The notes: a model not told the origin generated them from the letters alone. DNA of 64,000 nt from an uncultured Lachnospiraceae bacterium (GCA_910587935.1 CAJUNP010000008.1:1-64000); one strand, 5' to 3'. Shown: positions 16,284-25,234, counted from the stretch's first letter. Program-made: numbers and translations.

Positions 16284-17645
16284 ATGAAGAACATGAAACA
16301 AAAGAGACAAATAACGGAAAACATGCCCCTGTTTTTTCTTGCGGGCCCGATGTTTTTAGAGATGTTCTTAAGCATTTTGCTTAACAACGTGGATACCCTG
16401 ATGCTGAGCCATTATTCGGAAAATACCGTAGGCGCGGTCGGTAACGCAAACCAGGTTATGAATCTTCTGATTTTGATGTTCGGGATTATTTCTACGGCGA
16501 CTTCCGTGGTTGTGGCCCAGTATCTGGGAGCGAAACAATATGATAAAATGAACCGGATTTATACGCTGGTGCTGCTTGTAAATCTTGTTTTCGGACTGGT
16601 TTTAAGTATCGGACTGGTGCTTGTAAAGAGGCCCTGCATGGAGCTGTTAAAGGTTTCGGAAGAAATGATGCCCGATGCCCTTTCTTACATCAATCTTGTG
16701 GGTGGTTTTTTGTTTCTGCAGGCCGGTTACGGCGTTATGAATCAGATTTTAAGATGTAACGGATACACGAAAGCCGGTATGTATATTTCCCTTGCGGTAA
16801 ATGTGATCAATATCGGAGGTAATTATCTTTTTCTTTACGGGCCTTTAAAATATCTGAACATGGGAGTAAAGGGCGTTGCCTTGTCTACGGTAGCGGCGAG
16901 AGTTCTTGCGCTGGCCATTGCCCTGTTTCTTTTTTATAAAAAGGCCGTGGGCCGTTTTTCAATCAGGCTGCTGAATCCGTTTCCTGGAAAATTGCTGCTT
17001 CAGATGATCAAGATCGGTCTTCCTACAGCGGGAGAGAGTATGTCTTATAATTTGTATCAGCTGGTGCTTCTGTCTTTTGTAAACAGTATGGGAAACGAGG
17101 CGGTTAACGCAAGGGTTTACTGCCAGGCGCTGATATCTTTTGCCAATGTTTTTTCCAGTTCCGTGGCAATGTCAACCCAGATTATTACCGGGCATCTGGT
17201 GGGGGCAAAAAATGAGGACGGCGCTTACCGGAGGGTGTTTGCTTCCCTGAAGATATCTTTGCCGGTTACGGTCGCGCTTGCCGGAGTAAACTGCATTTTG
17301 TCGCCGTTTACGCTGAGGATTTTTACAGGCAATGAACAAATTGTCCGTATTGCTTTCCAGGTCATGCTGGTGGATATTGTACTGGAAACGGGCAGGTGTC
17401 TTAACATGATGTTTGTATGCAGCCTGAAAGCGGCCGGAGACTATGTTTTTCCCCTGCTGGTAGGCTTGTGCACCATGTGGGGACTCGGCGTTACGACCGG
17501 TTACGGAATGGGAATTCTGGCCGGACTCGGAGTAGCCGGCGTGTTTATGGGAACGGCGGCGGATGAATGTATCCGCGGGCTGATTGTGATGCTTCGCTGG
17601 AAAAGCGGAAAATGGAGAGGGAAGGCTATTGTGGACCGGGAGTGA
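16284..17645 (+). CDS. MATE family multidrug exporter
   Basis: A 453-residue MATE transporter with about twelve transmembrane segments in two halves. The conserved pieces are FLAGPMFLEMFLSILLNNVDTLML near the start, then VVAQYLGAK, and in the second half IGLPTAGESMSYN and STQIITGHLVGA. MATE proteins export cationic drugs or metabolites by proton or sodium antiport. GGAAAGG upstream supports 16284. A strong terminator separates it from rtcB, so it is its own unit or starts the export cluster that continues with a second MATE gene. Confidence 0.9.
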   Translation: MKNMKQKRQITENMPLFFLAGPMFLEMFLSILLNNVDTLMLSHYSENTVGAVGNANQVMNLLILMFGIISTATSVVVAQYLGAKQYDKMNRIYTLVLLVNLVFGLVLSIGLVLVKRPCMELLKVSEEMMPDALSYINLVGGFLFLQAGYGVMNQILRCNGYTKAGMYISLAVNVINIGGNYLFLYGPLKYLNMGVKGVALSTVAARVLALAIALFLFYKKAVGRFSIRLLNPFPGKLLLQMIKIGLPTAGESMSYNLYQLVLLSFVNSMGNEAVNARVYCQALISFANVFSSSVAMSTQIITGHLVGAKNEDGAYRRVFASLKISLPVTVALAGVNCILSPFTLRIFTGNEQIVRIAFQVMLVDIVLETGRCLNMMFVCSLKAAGDYVFPLLVGLCTMWGLGVTTGYGMGILAGLGVAGVFMGTAADECIRGLIVMLRWKSGKWRGKAIVDRE

Positions 17646-17753
17646 ACCGGAGGGCGGCAGGATATACCTCCTGAATGACAGGCTCAGAATACTATGGCAT
17701 TATATAACAATAAAACCCTTACGGGAGTGGATTTTTCAAGAGAAATCTTTTTT

Positions 17754-17786
17754 CGCCACACACTTGCTGACTGCAACGGTGTGGCG
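17754..17786. repeat. Inverted repeat in the leader of the second MATE gene
   Basis: CGCCACAC (17754-17761) pairs with GTGTGGCG (17779-17786) across a 17-base loop, followed by TTATTAATTTT. It sits about 100 bases before the ATG and could be an attenuator, a weak terminator of the first MATE gene, or a protein-binding site. Confidence 0.5.
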
Positions 17787-17882
17787 TTATTAATTTTACG
17801 GTGCGTGAAAGAGCGCCTTAGATTCAGATTCGTATTACAACTTACAGTAAAAATATATCCATATAAAAAGGAGTACCCACTC

Positions 17883-19220
17883 ATGAACCAAACCTTTATG
17901 AAAGAGAAAAAAATTCTGCCCTTAGTAATCTCCATGTCCCTGCCCATGGTAATCTCCATGGCGGTAAACGCTCTCTATAATATTGTTGACAGCTACTTTG
18001 TCGCCAAAATGAGTGAGAAAGCCATGACCGCCCTGGCGCTGGTTTTTCCCGTACAAAATTTGATTCATGCCATTGCCGTGGGATTTGGAGTCGGAATGAA
18101 CGCAAATATAGCCTTTTATTTAGGGGCGGAAGACAGATTAAAGGCGGATAAAGCGACTACACAGGGACTGCTTTTCAGTTTCCTGCACGGAATTTTGCTT
18201 ACCGTTTTCTGTATTGCCGCCATGCCGATGTTTTTAAGGGCTTTTTCACAGGATGCGGAAGTGGTGCAAATGGCGCTAAGCTATGCGGTGCGGGCATTTT
18301 TGTTTTCCGCGGTAATTACAACGGGAATCGCTTTTGAAAAAATTTTTCAGTCCGTGGGGAGAATGAAAATATCCATGATCAGCATGATGTGCGGATTTAT
18401 CGTAAACATTGTTCTCGACCCGCTGATGATTTTCGGGATCTCCTTTTTCCCGGCTATGGGAATTGCAGGCGCGGCTTATGCAACGGGAATCGGACAGACG
18501 GTTACACTCCTTGTGTACCTGCTCTTTTATGTATTGCGGCCGGTTCCCGTTAAAGTAAAAAGAAGCTGTCTGCGTCCGGATAAAACCGTGCTGGCAAGGC
18601 TTTATTCCGTAGGAATTCCCGCGGCTCTGAATATGGCGCTGCCTTCTTTGCTGATATCGGCTTTAAACGGAATTCTGACGGCTTTTTCGGAAACGTATGT
18701 TCTGGTACTGGGCGTCTATTATAAGCTGCAGACTTTTATTTATTTGACCGCCAACGGAATTATCCAGGGAATCAGACCGTTAATCGGATACAATTATGGA
18801 GCCGGAGAGCAGGAAAGAGTGAAGAAAATTTTTAGTACCACATTGCGGCTGACCATGAGCGTTATGTTTCTTGGAACCGTGTTGTCCTGGGTTATGCCGG
18901 GAAATCTGATCGGCTTGTTTACGGATAATACGGAAACAGTTAAAATCGGCGTAAAAGCTTTGCATATTATCAGCCTGGGATTTATGGCATCGGCAGTTTC
19001 GGTTTCCTGTTCAGGGGCGTTGGAAGGACTTGGGAAAGGCGCTCCTTCTTTATATATTTCCCTGGCAAGGTATGTGGTTATCATAATACCGGCCGCTTTT
19101 TGCTTCAGCAGATTTGCAGGCGCGGACGGCGTCTGGTATGCGTTTTGCTTTACGGAATTTGTGACGGCGGCGTTTTCTTACGGAACATATAAAAAGGAAA
19201 CGGAAGAAAAAAGTAAATAA
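17883..19220 (+). CDS. MATE family exporter (MepA-like)
   Basis: A 445-residue MATE protein with about twelve transmembrane helices. The family motifs VNALYNIVDSYFVAKMSEKAMTALALVFP, GVGMNANIAFYLGA and IQGIRPLIGYNYGAG match the MepA/NorM-like subgroup, which differs from the preceding MATE gene. AAGGAG at 17868-17873 sets the start at 17883; the frame is open up to 17694 without a better start. It lies upstream of a TetR gene and an ABC exporter, so drug or metabolite efflux under TetR control is the likely setting. Confidence 0.9.
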   Translation: MNQTFMKEKKILPLVISMSLPMVISMAVNALYNIVDSYFVAKMSEKAMTALALVFPVQNLIHAIAVGFGVGMNANIAFYLGAEDRLKADKATTQGLLFSFLHGILLTVFCIAAMPMFLRAFSQDAEVVQMALSYAVRAFLFSAVITTGIAFEKIFQSVGRMKISMISMMCGFIVNIVLDPLMIFGISFFPAMGIAGAAYATGIGQTVTLLVYLLFYVLRPVPVKVKRSCLRPDKTVLARLYSVGIPAALNMALPSLLISALNGILTAFSETYVLVLGVYYKLQTFIYLTANGIIQGIRPLIGYNYGAGEQERVKKIFSTTLRLTMSVMFLGTVLSWVMPGNLIGLFTDNTETVKIGVKALHIISLGFMASAVSVSCSGALEGLGKGAPSLYISLARYVVIIIPAAFCFSRFAGADGVWYAFCFTEFVTAAFSYGTYKKETEEKSK

Positions 19221-19269
19221 CGGTTCTCAGGGTCTTCTCAAAAACGGTCAATGCGGTTATAGTAATATA

Positions 19270-19282
19270 AACCGAAGCGGTT
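19270..19282. promoter_or_regulatory. Inverted repeat before tetR, probable TetR operator
   Basis: AACCG-AAG-CGGTT is a perfect 5+5 inverted repeat directly after an AATATAA -10-like sequence and 24 bases before the TetR start. A half-copy GCGGTT lies about 20 bases upstream at 19252-19257. This is where a self-repressing TetR protein would bind. Confidence 0.5.
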
Positions 19283-19305
19283 AACAACAATATGGAGTTA
19301 TGTCT

Positions 19306-19932
19306 ATGAATGAACGGTTTTATCAGCTGCCGGAAGAAAAACAGAATACGATTATAAATGCCGGATACCGGGTCTTTTCCCGCAATTCTTATAAAAAAAG
19401 TCCCATGAGTGAGATTGCGGATGCGGCAAAAATCAGTAAGTCCTTATTATTCCATTATTTTCAAAATAAACGGGATTTCTATTTGTTTTTATGGGATAAA
19501 TGCTGTAAGACTACGGTCGAATATATGGAACGGTATGATTGTTACGGGCAGAAGGAACTGTTTGAAATGCTTGAAAGAGGACTGAAGGCGAAGATCGGGC
19601 TGATGAAGCTGTATCCTGATATGGGCGCGTTTGCGCTGCAGGCGTTTTATGAGAAAGATCCGGAGGTGTGTCCGGCGGTTCAGGAAAGCTGCAGGGAGTA
19701 TTATGATTATAAAGCGGCGGCGGCAATAGGGAATCTGGATTCCGGCCAGTTTGTTCCGGGACTTGATATTCCGATGATGTATAAACAAATGTATTGGGCG
19801 ACGGAAGGATATCTTCTGGAACGGATGCGTATGGGTGAAGTGGATACCGTACAAATGGAGAAGGATTTTGAGGAAATGTTCCGGTTCTGGAAAAAGATAT
19901 TTATGCGGGGTGGCGGAAAGGAACAGGTATAA
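19306..19932 (+). CDS. TetR/AcrR family transcriptional regulator
   Basis: A 208-residue TetR repressor. The N-terminal HTH is clear: KQNTIINAGYRVFSRNSYKKSPMSEIADAAKISKSLLFHYFQNKRDFYLFLW. The C-terminal domain is helical and should bind an effector. The start at 19306 is preferred over the ATG at 19300 because GGAG at 19294-19297 is 8 bases from the former and only 2 from the latter. It is followed after 2 bases by an ABC ATPase and a permease, so it most likely controls that exporter and itself through the repeat at 19270-19282. Confidence 0.88.
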   Translation: MNERFYQLPEEKQNTIINAGYRVFSRNSYKKSPMSEIADAAKISKSLLFHYFQNKRDFYLFLWDKCCKTTVEYMERYDCYGQKELFEMLERGLKAKIGLMKLYPDMGAFALQAFYEKDPEVCPAVQESCREYYDYKAAAAIGNLDSGQFVPGLDIPMMYKQMYWATEGYLLERMRMGEVDTVQMEKDFEEMFRFWKKIFMRGGGKEQV

Positions 19933-19934
19933 AG

Positions 19935-20816
19935 ATGCAAATTATAAAAACAGACGGTTTGACAAAATATTACGGAAAAAACAGAGGAATTATCGATTTA
20001 AATCTGTGCGTGGAGGAACAGGAATTTTTCGGATTTATCGGTCCCAACGGCGCGGGCAAAAGTACGACCATACGAACTTTGCTGGGACTGATAAAGCAAA
20101 GCGGCGGCAGCGCGGAAATTTATGATATGGATACGGTAAAGTATAAACGCAAAATTCTTAAACAGGTGGGATATCTTCCTTCCGAAACGGCCTTTTATCC
20201 AAGAATGCGCGTAAGGGAGCTTTTGAAATTTTCCGCCGGTCTGCGCAGGGCGGACTGCGGACAGGAAGCGGCGCGGCTTTGCGAGCGTCTCCGGCTGGAT
20301 ACGTCGAGGTTTTGCGATGAGCTTTCCCTGGGAAACCGAAAAAAGGCGGCTATCGTCTGTGCGCTGCAGCATAATCCGGAGCTTTTGATTCTGGATGAGC
20401 CTACCAGCGGACTGGACCCGTTGATCCAACGGGAATTTTTTGAAATCCTGCATGAACGGAACCGAAAGGGAGCGACTGTTTTTCTCTCTTCCCATGTGCT
20501 TTCCGAAATCCAGCGCCATTGTACAAGGGCGGCCATAATAAGAGAGGGGCGCATGGCGGCCTGCGGCAGCGTGGAAACACTTGCCGGAACAGGCGCAAAG
20601 CGGATTACCGTTCATGGAGAGGTTCACCCTGAAAATTTACCCGGCGTTCAGGATCTGTCGGCCGGGGATGGAAGCGTCCGTTTTCTTTATACAGGGGATA
20701 TGAACGAACTGCTCCGTTTTCTGGCAAACTGTCACGTTACGGATCTGACCGTTGCGGAACCCGATTTGGAAGAGGTTTTTATGCACTATTATGCAGAAGG
20801 GGGAAATACAAAATGA
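19935..20816 (+). CDS. ABC-2 type transporter, ATP-binding protein (CcmA-like)
   Basis: A 293-residue ATPase: Walker A GPNGAGKSTT near residue 40, a shortened signature region with LSLGNRKK (about 133), Walker B LLILDEPTSGLDP (about 155), H-loop SSHVLSE, then a C-terminal regulatory domain (about 215-293) ending with the DLEEVFMHYY motif usual for DrrA/YhaQ-type exporters. It would drive export of a drug, peptide or lipid. It starts 2 bases after the TetR stop (GGAAAGGAACAGG upstream) and its stop overlaps the permease start by 4 bases. Confidence 0.9.
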   Translation: MQIIKTDGLTKYYGKNRGIIDLNLCVEEQEFFGFIGPNGAGKSTTIRTLLGLIKQSGGSAEIYDMDTVKYKRKILKQVGYLPSETAFYPRMRVRELLKFSAGLRRADCGQEAARLCERLRLDTSRFCDELSLGNRKKAAIVCALQHNPELLILDEPTSGLDPLIQREFFEILHERNRKGATVFLSSHVLSEIQRHCTRAAIIREGRMAACGSVETLAGTGAKRITVHGEVHPENLPGVQDLSAGDGSVRFLYTGDMNELLRFLANCHVTDLTVAEPDLEEVFMHYYAEGGNTK

Positions 20817-21595
20817 CGATATTCAAACACGAACTGAAGCAGGGAAGAAATTCATTAATCATATGGACAGCGTCCGTTTCCTTTCTGATGCTTGTCTGTG
20901 TGCTGATGTTTCCGCAGATGAAAGGGGAGATGGAGGACGTGGGAGAAATGTTTTCTTCCATGGGCAGCTTTACCCAGGCATTTGGCATGGATCAGCTTAA
21001 TTTCGGTACGCTCATTGGTTTTTACGGAATCGAATGTGGAAATATCCTCGGATTAGGCGGCGCCTTTTTTGCGGCTTTATGCGCTGTGTCTATGCTGGCA
21101 AAAGAGGAAAAAGAACATACGGCGGAATTCCTTCTGACCCATCCGGTGAGCAGAGGACGGGTTGTGACGGAAAAATTTGCATCCATAATCGCGCAGATTG
21201 TTTTTCTGAACCTGTTTGTTCTGGCAGCAGCGGTGGTTTCCGTCGGACTAATCGGAGAAGAGATTCCGTGGAAGGAAATTTTATTACTGCACTTTGCATA
21301 TTTTCTGCTGCAGGTCCAGATTGCCGGTATTTGTTTCGGTATTTCCGCGTTCCTGCGCCGGGGAAGTCTGGGAATCGGTCTGGGACTTGCAGCTTTGCTG
21401 TATTTTCTGAATCTGATTGCCAATATTTCCGAAACGGCGGATTTTCTTAAATATTTTACGCCCTTTGGATATGCGGAAGCGTCTGATATTATTGCTTCCG
21501 GCGGACTTTGCGGAAAGTTTGTTTCAGCGGGAGCGGTGTTTTTTGTTATGGGAGTTACCGCGGCGTATGTACGGTATCTTAGAAAAGACCTCTGA
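20813..21595 (+). CDS. ABC-2 type transporter permease
   Basis: A 260-residue membrane protein with six hydrophobic segments and the cytoplasmic motif KEEKEHTAEFLLTHPVSRGRVVTEKF that is typical of ABC-2 permeases (the EEK...LPVSR pattern). It has a longer outer segment between helices 1 and 2 (FPQMKGEMEDVGEMFSSMGSF). Coupled to the ATPase by an ATGA overlap. Likely a homodimer in the membrane with two copies of the ATPase. The substrate is unknown; TetR regulation suggests a toxic compound or signal. Confidence 0.85.
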   Translation: MTIFKHELKQGRNSLIIWTASVSFLMLVCVLMFPQMKGEMEDVGEMFSSMGSFTQAFGMDQLNFGTLIGFYGIECGNILGLGGAFFAALCAVSMLAKEEKEHTAEFLLTHPVSRGRVVTEKFASIIAQIVFLNLFVLAAAVVSVGLIGEEIPWKEILLLHFAYFLLQVQIAGICFGISAFLRRGSLGIGLGLAALLYFLNLIANISETADFLKYFTPFGYAEASDIIASGGLCGKFVSAGAVFFVMGVTAAYVRYLRKDL

Positions 21596-21598
21596 CAG

Positions 21599-21610
21599 AT
21601 GCGTACGCAT
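21599..21610. promoter_or_regulatory. Perfect 12-base palindrome between permease and response regulator
   Basis: ATGCGTACGCAT begins 4 bases after the permease stop and 41 bases before the next ATG. It has no loop and no U-run, so it is a better candidate for a dimer-binding site than for a terminator. Confidence 0.4.
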
Positions 21611-21650
21611 TTTACGTCAAAATTAGTTTTAGAATATATAGAGGAAAATC

Positions 21651-22385
21651 ATGGAAAAAATGCAGATTGCAATATGCGATGATGAAAAGGAAATCAGAGA
21701 ACTGCTTGCGGAAAAAGTCGCGAGGCTTTATCCGCAGGCGCAGATATCTTTGTTTGAATCCGGCGGGGAACTGTTATTAGCACACAGACAGCCGGATATT
21801 TTGCTGCTTGATATAGGCATGCCGGAGAAAAACGGAATGGATACGGCAAGGGAGCTTCGCAGGAGCGGTCCGGAAACAATTCTGATTTTTATAACGGCGT
21901 TGGAAGAATATGTATATCAGGCGTTTGATGTGGGGGCATTTCATTATTTGGTAAAGCCTTTTCCGGATGAAAAGTTTGCGCAGGTAATGCAGAAGGCGGC
22001 GGAGCAGGTGGAGGAAAGAAAAAGGCAGAAATGTTGCTCAGGGGAAAGAGAGACGCCGGATCTGATTATTACGGCGGGCGGACAACATATAACTGTGAGC
22101 TTTAAAGATATTGTATACGCGGAAGTATTCAACCGCAAAATCATGCTTCATACAATGGATTCCGATATAGAATATTACGGAAAGATGAAAGAACTGGAGG
22201 AAAAAGCGGGTGAAGATTTTTACAGACCGCACAGGGCGTATCTTGTTAATTTTCGTTTTATCCGAAAGTATGATGCCGCGACAATTTATATGGAACGGGG
22301 AGAAGCTTTGGTGGCAAAAAAGAATTATCGGGAGTTTGTAAAAAGCTATCTGCGGTATATCCAGAGAAAGGTACGCAGTTATTAA
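21651..22385 (+). CDS. LytTR-family response regulator
   Basis: A 244-residue two-domain regulator. The receiver domain (residues 1-120) has the acidic pair DD at 11-12 (ICDDEKE), the phospho-acceptor Asp in LLLDIGMPEKNG (about residue 55), Thr in FITA and Lys in YLVKPFP. The LytTR DNA-binding domain (about 138-240) shows IVYAEVFNRKIMLHT, FYRPHRAYLVNFRFIRKY and VAKKNYREFVKSYL. Such regulators bind paired 9-base repeats ahead of efflux, bacteriocin or surface genes. No histidine kinase lies next to it, so its partner is elsewhere or it acts without one. It follows the ABC exporter after 55 bases and may control it. Confidence 0.9.
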   Translation: MEKMQIAICDDEKEIRELLAEKVARLYPQAQISLFESGGELLLAHRQPDILLLDIGMPEKNGMDTARELRRSGPETILIFITALEEYVYQAFDVGAFHYLVKPFPDEKFAQVMQKAAEQVEERKRQKCCSGERETPDLIITAGGQHITVSFKDIVYAEVFNRKIMLHTMDSDIEYYGKMKELEEKAGEDFYRPHRAYLVNFRFIRKYDAATIYMERGEALVAKKNYREFVKSYLRYIQRKVRSY

Positions 22386-22520
22386 AAGGGCGGCACTTCT
22401 GCCGTTCACAACAGAAAAAAGGCGTTTGACAGCAAGTCTGTTCAGCTTTCCGGCAAGTAATCCGAAAAACAGAGTGAAAGAAATAAGAAAAAGACGACCG
22501 GAAAGGAGAACAGGAATATA

Positions 22521-23156
22521 ATGACAGTGGGCGGTATAAACGGAGCGGCGTTTCCGGGTGCAAATAGCAATATAGGGACGGATTCTGTCGCTAAGAGTAT
22601 TCAGAATCAGATAGCAAATGCTAAAAAGCAGCTTCAGGAGCTTGCTTCCAATAAGGATATGCAGCCGGAAGAAAAGATGAAGAAAAAGCAGGAAATACAG
22701 CAGGAAATCAACAGCCTGAACCAGCAGTTAAGACAGCATATGAGTGAAAAAAGGAACGAGCAGAGGCAGAAAACGCAGAATACACAGAATACACAGAATA
22801 CGTCGCAGACCGACATGCAGGCAATGCTTTCCGCTGATTCCGCCATGAAACAGGCAAAAGTACAGGGAAGCACGGCCAAAGGACTGGAAGGAAAAGCCGG
22901 TGTTCTGAAAGTGGAAATTAAGCTGGATGCGGGCAGAGGCGGCAACGCGGAAAAAAAGCGGGAACAGTTGGCTTCTGTTGAGCAAAAGGCTTTAGCGGCG
23001 CAGGCAGGACAGATGTCCTCTCTTGCAAGTGCAAACCGGAAAGTTAAGGAAGCGCAGGAAGCGGCCCGGGAGGAGACGGCGGACAAAGAGGAAGATAAGA
23101 AAGACCGTGTAGAAAATGATGTCGGCATTGGAGCAGCCGTAGATGTCAAAATATAG
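22521..23156 (+). CDS. FlxA-like coiled-coil protein
   Basis: A 211-residue hydrophilic protein without signal peptide. Residues 22-75 (SIQNQIANAKKQLQELASNK, then EEKMKKKQEIQQEINSLNQQLRQ) match the FlxA-like family (PF14282), which forms a long coiled coil. A second helical part rich in Ala, Lys and Glu lies at about 135-190. Between them is a Gln-Asn-Thr stretch encoded by a 9-base tandem repeat (22773-22799), which can change length without a frameshift. GGAAAGGAG precedes the ATG. The role of these proteins in Clostridia is unknown; no flagellar genes are nearby. Confidence 0.75.
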   Translation: MTVGGINGAAFPGANSNIGTDSVAKSIQNQIANAKKQLQELASNKDMQPEEKMKKKQEIQQEINSLNQQLRQHMSEKRNEQRQKTQNTQNTQNTSQTDMQAMLSADSAMKQAKVQGSTAKGLEGKAGVLKVEIKLDAGRGGNAEKKREQLASVEQKALAAQAGQMSSLASANRKVKEAQEAAREETADKEEDKKDRVENDVGIGAAVDVKI

Positions 23157-23188
23157 ACCGGATGCGGGAAAAATTAAATATAGATAAG

Positions 23189-23233
23189 GAAATCCCCTTG
23201 TTTCAACCGATAAAGGCGAAGCAAGGGGATTTC
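23189..23233 (+). terminator. Stem-loop after the FlxA-like gene
   Basis: GAAATCCCCTTG (23189-23200) pairs perfectly with CAAGGGGATTTC (23222-23233) over a 21-base loop. There is only a weak U-rich tail, so it is a terminator or a stabilising hairpin. Confidence 0.65.
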
Positions 23234-23419
23234 AAATTAACCCTTCCGTTTCAGAGCAACAAATACCAGTTACCGGACTTATAAATCCCAATATTCATAA
23301 AATCTTAAAACATCATCAGACATATTTAATCTTTACGCTACAATTCGGCTACAATCCATTGTTACACTTAAATAAATCAGAAAAGCGGCATAAAAAGCTT
23401 TCTGTATGGAGGCACATAT

Positions 23420-24142
23420 ATGGAATACGGATATAAAGTCAATCCGGGTAAATCCCGGTTTGTCAGATATAAGGACAAAAAGTTCGCGTGTTATGCGGTT
23501 GAGACAAGCGTGGTAACAAAAGAGGACCGGTTGGAAGATATTATAGAACGTTTTGTACTGCCCATGGCAGAGACAGACGATGTGATATTTATCAGTGAGA
23601 AAATGGTAGCTTGTGCGGAAGGAAGAGCGCTTCCCGTCCGTTCCGTAAAGACGGGGTTTACAGCAAAAGTTTTAAGCAGATTTGTAACAAAGTCGCCTTA
23701 TGGGATAGGTCTTTCCATGCCGGAAACGATGCAATGCGCAATATGGGAAGCCGGGCTTCCCAGAATTTTGCTTGCGGCGTTTGCAGGAATGATCGGCAAA
23801 TTATTGGGAAAAAAGGGATGGTTTTATTATGTAGCGGGAAGCCGGGTGGCCGCGATTGACGGACCGTGTTCCTGCACACTGCCTCCCTATAACGAATACG
23901 TGGTGCTTTCTCCGATGAATCCGCGGCGCACGGCAAGGGAAGTTTCCGGACAGCTTGGAGGAAAAACCGTGTTAGTAGTGGACGTCAATGATCTTGGCTG
24001 TAAAGTGCTGGGCGCTTCCTGCAAGAATGTAGATGAAGAGATGTATGCGACGCTGCTGAAACAGAATCCTCTGGGACAAAGCGCGCAGCGTACGCCGGTC
24101 GGGATTCTCAGACCGGTTTCCACAGACGAAGGAGAAAATTAA
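23420..24142 (+). CDS. CofE-like (F420 gamma-glutamyl ligase family) protein
   Basis: A 240-residue protein of the PF01996 family, whose founding member adds glutamate to coenzyme F420-0. Recognisable parts are FVLPMAETDDVIFISEKMVACAEG, then AGSRVAAIDGPCS and PYNEYVVLSPMNP, and the motif VVDVNDLGCKVLG near the C-terminus. There is no sign here of F420 synthesis (no cofC, D, G or H), and such bacteria do not normally make F420, so this member probably joins an amino acid to another acceptor. GGAGG at 23408-23412 fixes the start. It precedes a membrane-anchored C39-type peptidase by 20 bases, and the pair may build and cut the same amide bond. Confidence 0.75.
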   Translation: MEYGYKVNPGKSRFVRYKDKKFACYAVETSVVTKEDRLEDIIERFVLPMAETDDVIFISEKMVACAEGRALPVRSVKTGFTAKVLSRFVTKSPYGIGLSMPETMQCAIWEAGLPRILLAAFAGMIGKLLGKKGWFYYVAGSRVAAIDGPCSCTLPPYNEYVVLSPMNPRRTAREVSGQLGGKTVLVVDVNDLGCKVLGASCKNVDEEMYATLLKQNPLGQSAQRTPVGILRPVSTDEGEN

Positions 24143-24162
24143 GTGAAAGGCAGGAGCACAGC

Positions 24163-25185
24163 GTGAAACAAAACGTAAGAAAAGTCGGTGTAATTACAAA
24201 GAGACAAAAAGAGCTTATAAGGAAGAAAAGACGAAAGAACAGGATTATGCTGGTTATAACGGGAATTGCTTTGGCGTTTTCCATGTTTTGTATTCTGGAC
24301 ATGAAAGCGCAATTAAAAGAAATGAAATCCCTGTTGGGGGAAATGGAACCTGGGCGGCAGAAGCCTGCCGGCGGCATGGAAAATGTCACGGCGTCGGAGA
24401 CGGAGAACAAACAGAAGGAAAAGCAGAAGGCTATACAGGAAAAAGATTATATGGACGGAATACCCAGTGTGAAAGTGGAAAAACCACGGGAATACAGCCG
24501 GGAAGAAGCCGTTGAGAAACTGCGGGAGCTTGGAGAGAACAATTCCGTTGTGGAAAAAATATTGAATAACAGCGACTTATATCCTGAGAATATGCTGGCG
24601 GCTCTGGCTAATAACCTTGAGATGACAGATTTTGTGGCCGGTTATACGGATGAAGGACAGGGAGTTGCCGGCGGCCTGACGGAGTCGGAAAAAGAAAAGG
24701 ATTTTCCCTTGTTTCTCCAATGGGATAAAAGATGGGGATACCATTCTTATGGCAGCAGTATTGTTGGCTTGACGGGATGCGGACCAACCTGTTTGTCCAT
24801 GGTTTTGTATTATCTGCTTCGTGACGAAACCCTGACGCCTGATAAAATTGCGGATTATGCTATGGATAACGGTTATTGGGTGGAAGGCTCCGGTACGGCG
24901 TGGCAGTTGATGGACGACGTACCGGCAATATACGGGTTAATGGTGGGAAATATCCAAAGAACGGAAGAAGCCATGCTGGCGGCGCTGGAGAGGGGCAGCG
25001 TTTTGATTTGCTCTGTGGGAAGAGGAGATTTTACCGTATACGGGCATTTTATTGTTATCTACGGCTATAATGAGGAAGGCTTCCTGGTGAACGATCCCAA
25101 TTGTGTGGACAGAAGCGGCAGGTATTGGACCTTTGACCAGATCGGAGCGCAGATAAAGAATATCTGGGCTTATGAAAGATTGTAA
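24163..25185 (+). CDS. Membrane-anchored C39-family peptidase
   Basis: A 340-residue protein. A very basic N-terminus (KRQKELIRKKRRKNR) and one transmembrane helix (about residues 29-46) place the rest outside the cell. A charged linker leads to a papain-like C39_2 domain (about 180-340): the catalytic Cys is in LTGCGPTCLSMVLYYLL, the His in YGHFIVIYGY, and NDPNCVD supplies the usual Asn/Asp. It should cut a peptide or amide bond at the cell surface, but the substrate is not visible. Unlike bacteriocin exporters there is no ABC transporter fused or next to it. It is co-transcribed with the CofE-like gene. The end of this gene contains the promoter of the following cassette. Confidence 0.8.
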   Translation: MKQNVRKVGVITKRQKELIRKKRRKNRIMLVITGIALAFSMFCILDMKAQLKEMKSLLGEMEPGRQKPAGGMENVTASETENKQKEKQKAIQEKDYMDGIPSVKVEKPREYSREEAVEKLRELGENNSVVEKILNNSDLYPENMLAALANNLEMTDFVAGYTDEGQGVAGGLTESEKEKDFPLFLQWDKRWGYHSYGSSIVGLTGCGPTCLSMVLYYLLRDETLTPDKIADYAMDNGYWVEGSGTAWQLMDDVPAIYGLMVGNIQRTEEAMLAALERGSVLICSVGRGDFTVYGHFIVIYGYNEEGFLVNDPNCVDRSGRYWTFDQIGAQIKNIWAYERL

Positions 25186-25208
25186 AATATCTCTTTACGA
25201 GATATAAT
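25180..25208 (+). promoter_or_regulatory. Promoter with embedded inverted repeat for the three-gene cassette
   Basis: TTGTAA (25180-25185, containing the stop codon of the peptidase gene), 17 bases, TATAAT (25203-25208). The spacer and -10 box are covered by a perfect inverted repeat ATATCTC-TTTAC-GAGATAT (25187-25205). A protein bound there would block the promoter. Confidence 0.65.
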
Positions 25209-25234
25209 AAGATAATGAAAGGCAGGTGTTTGCT

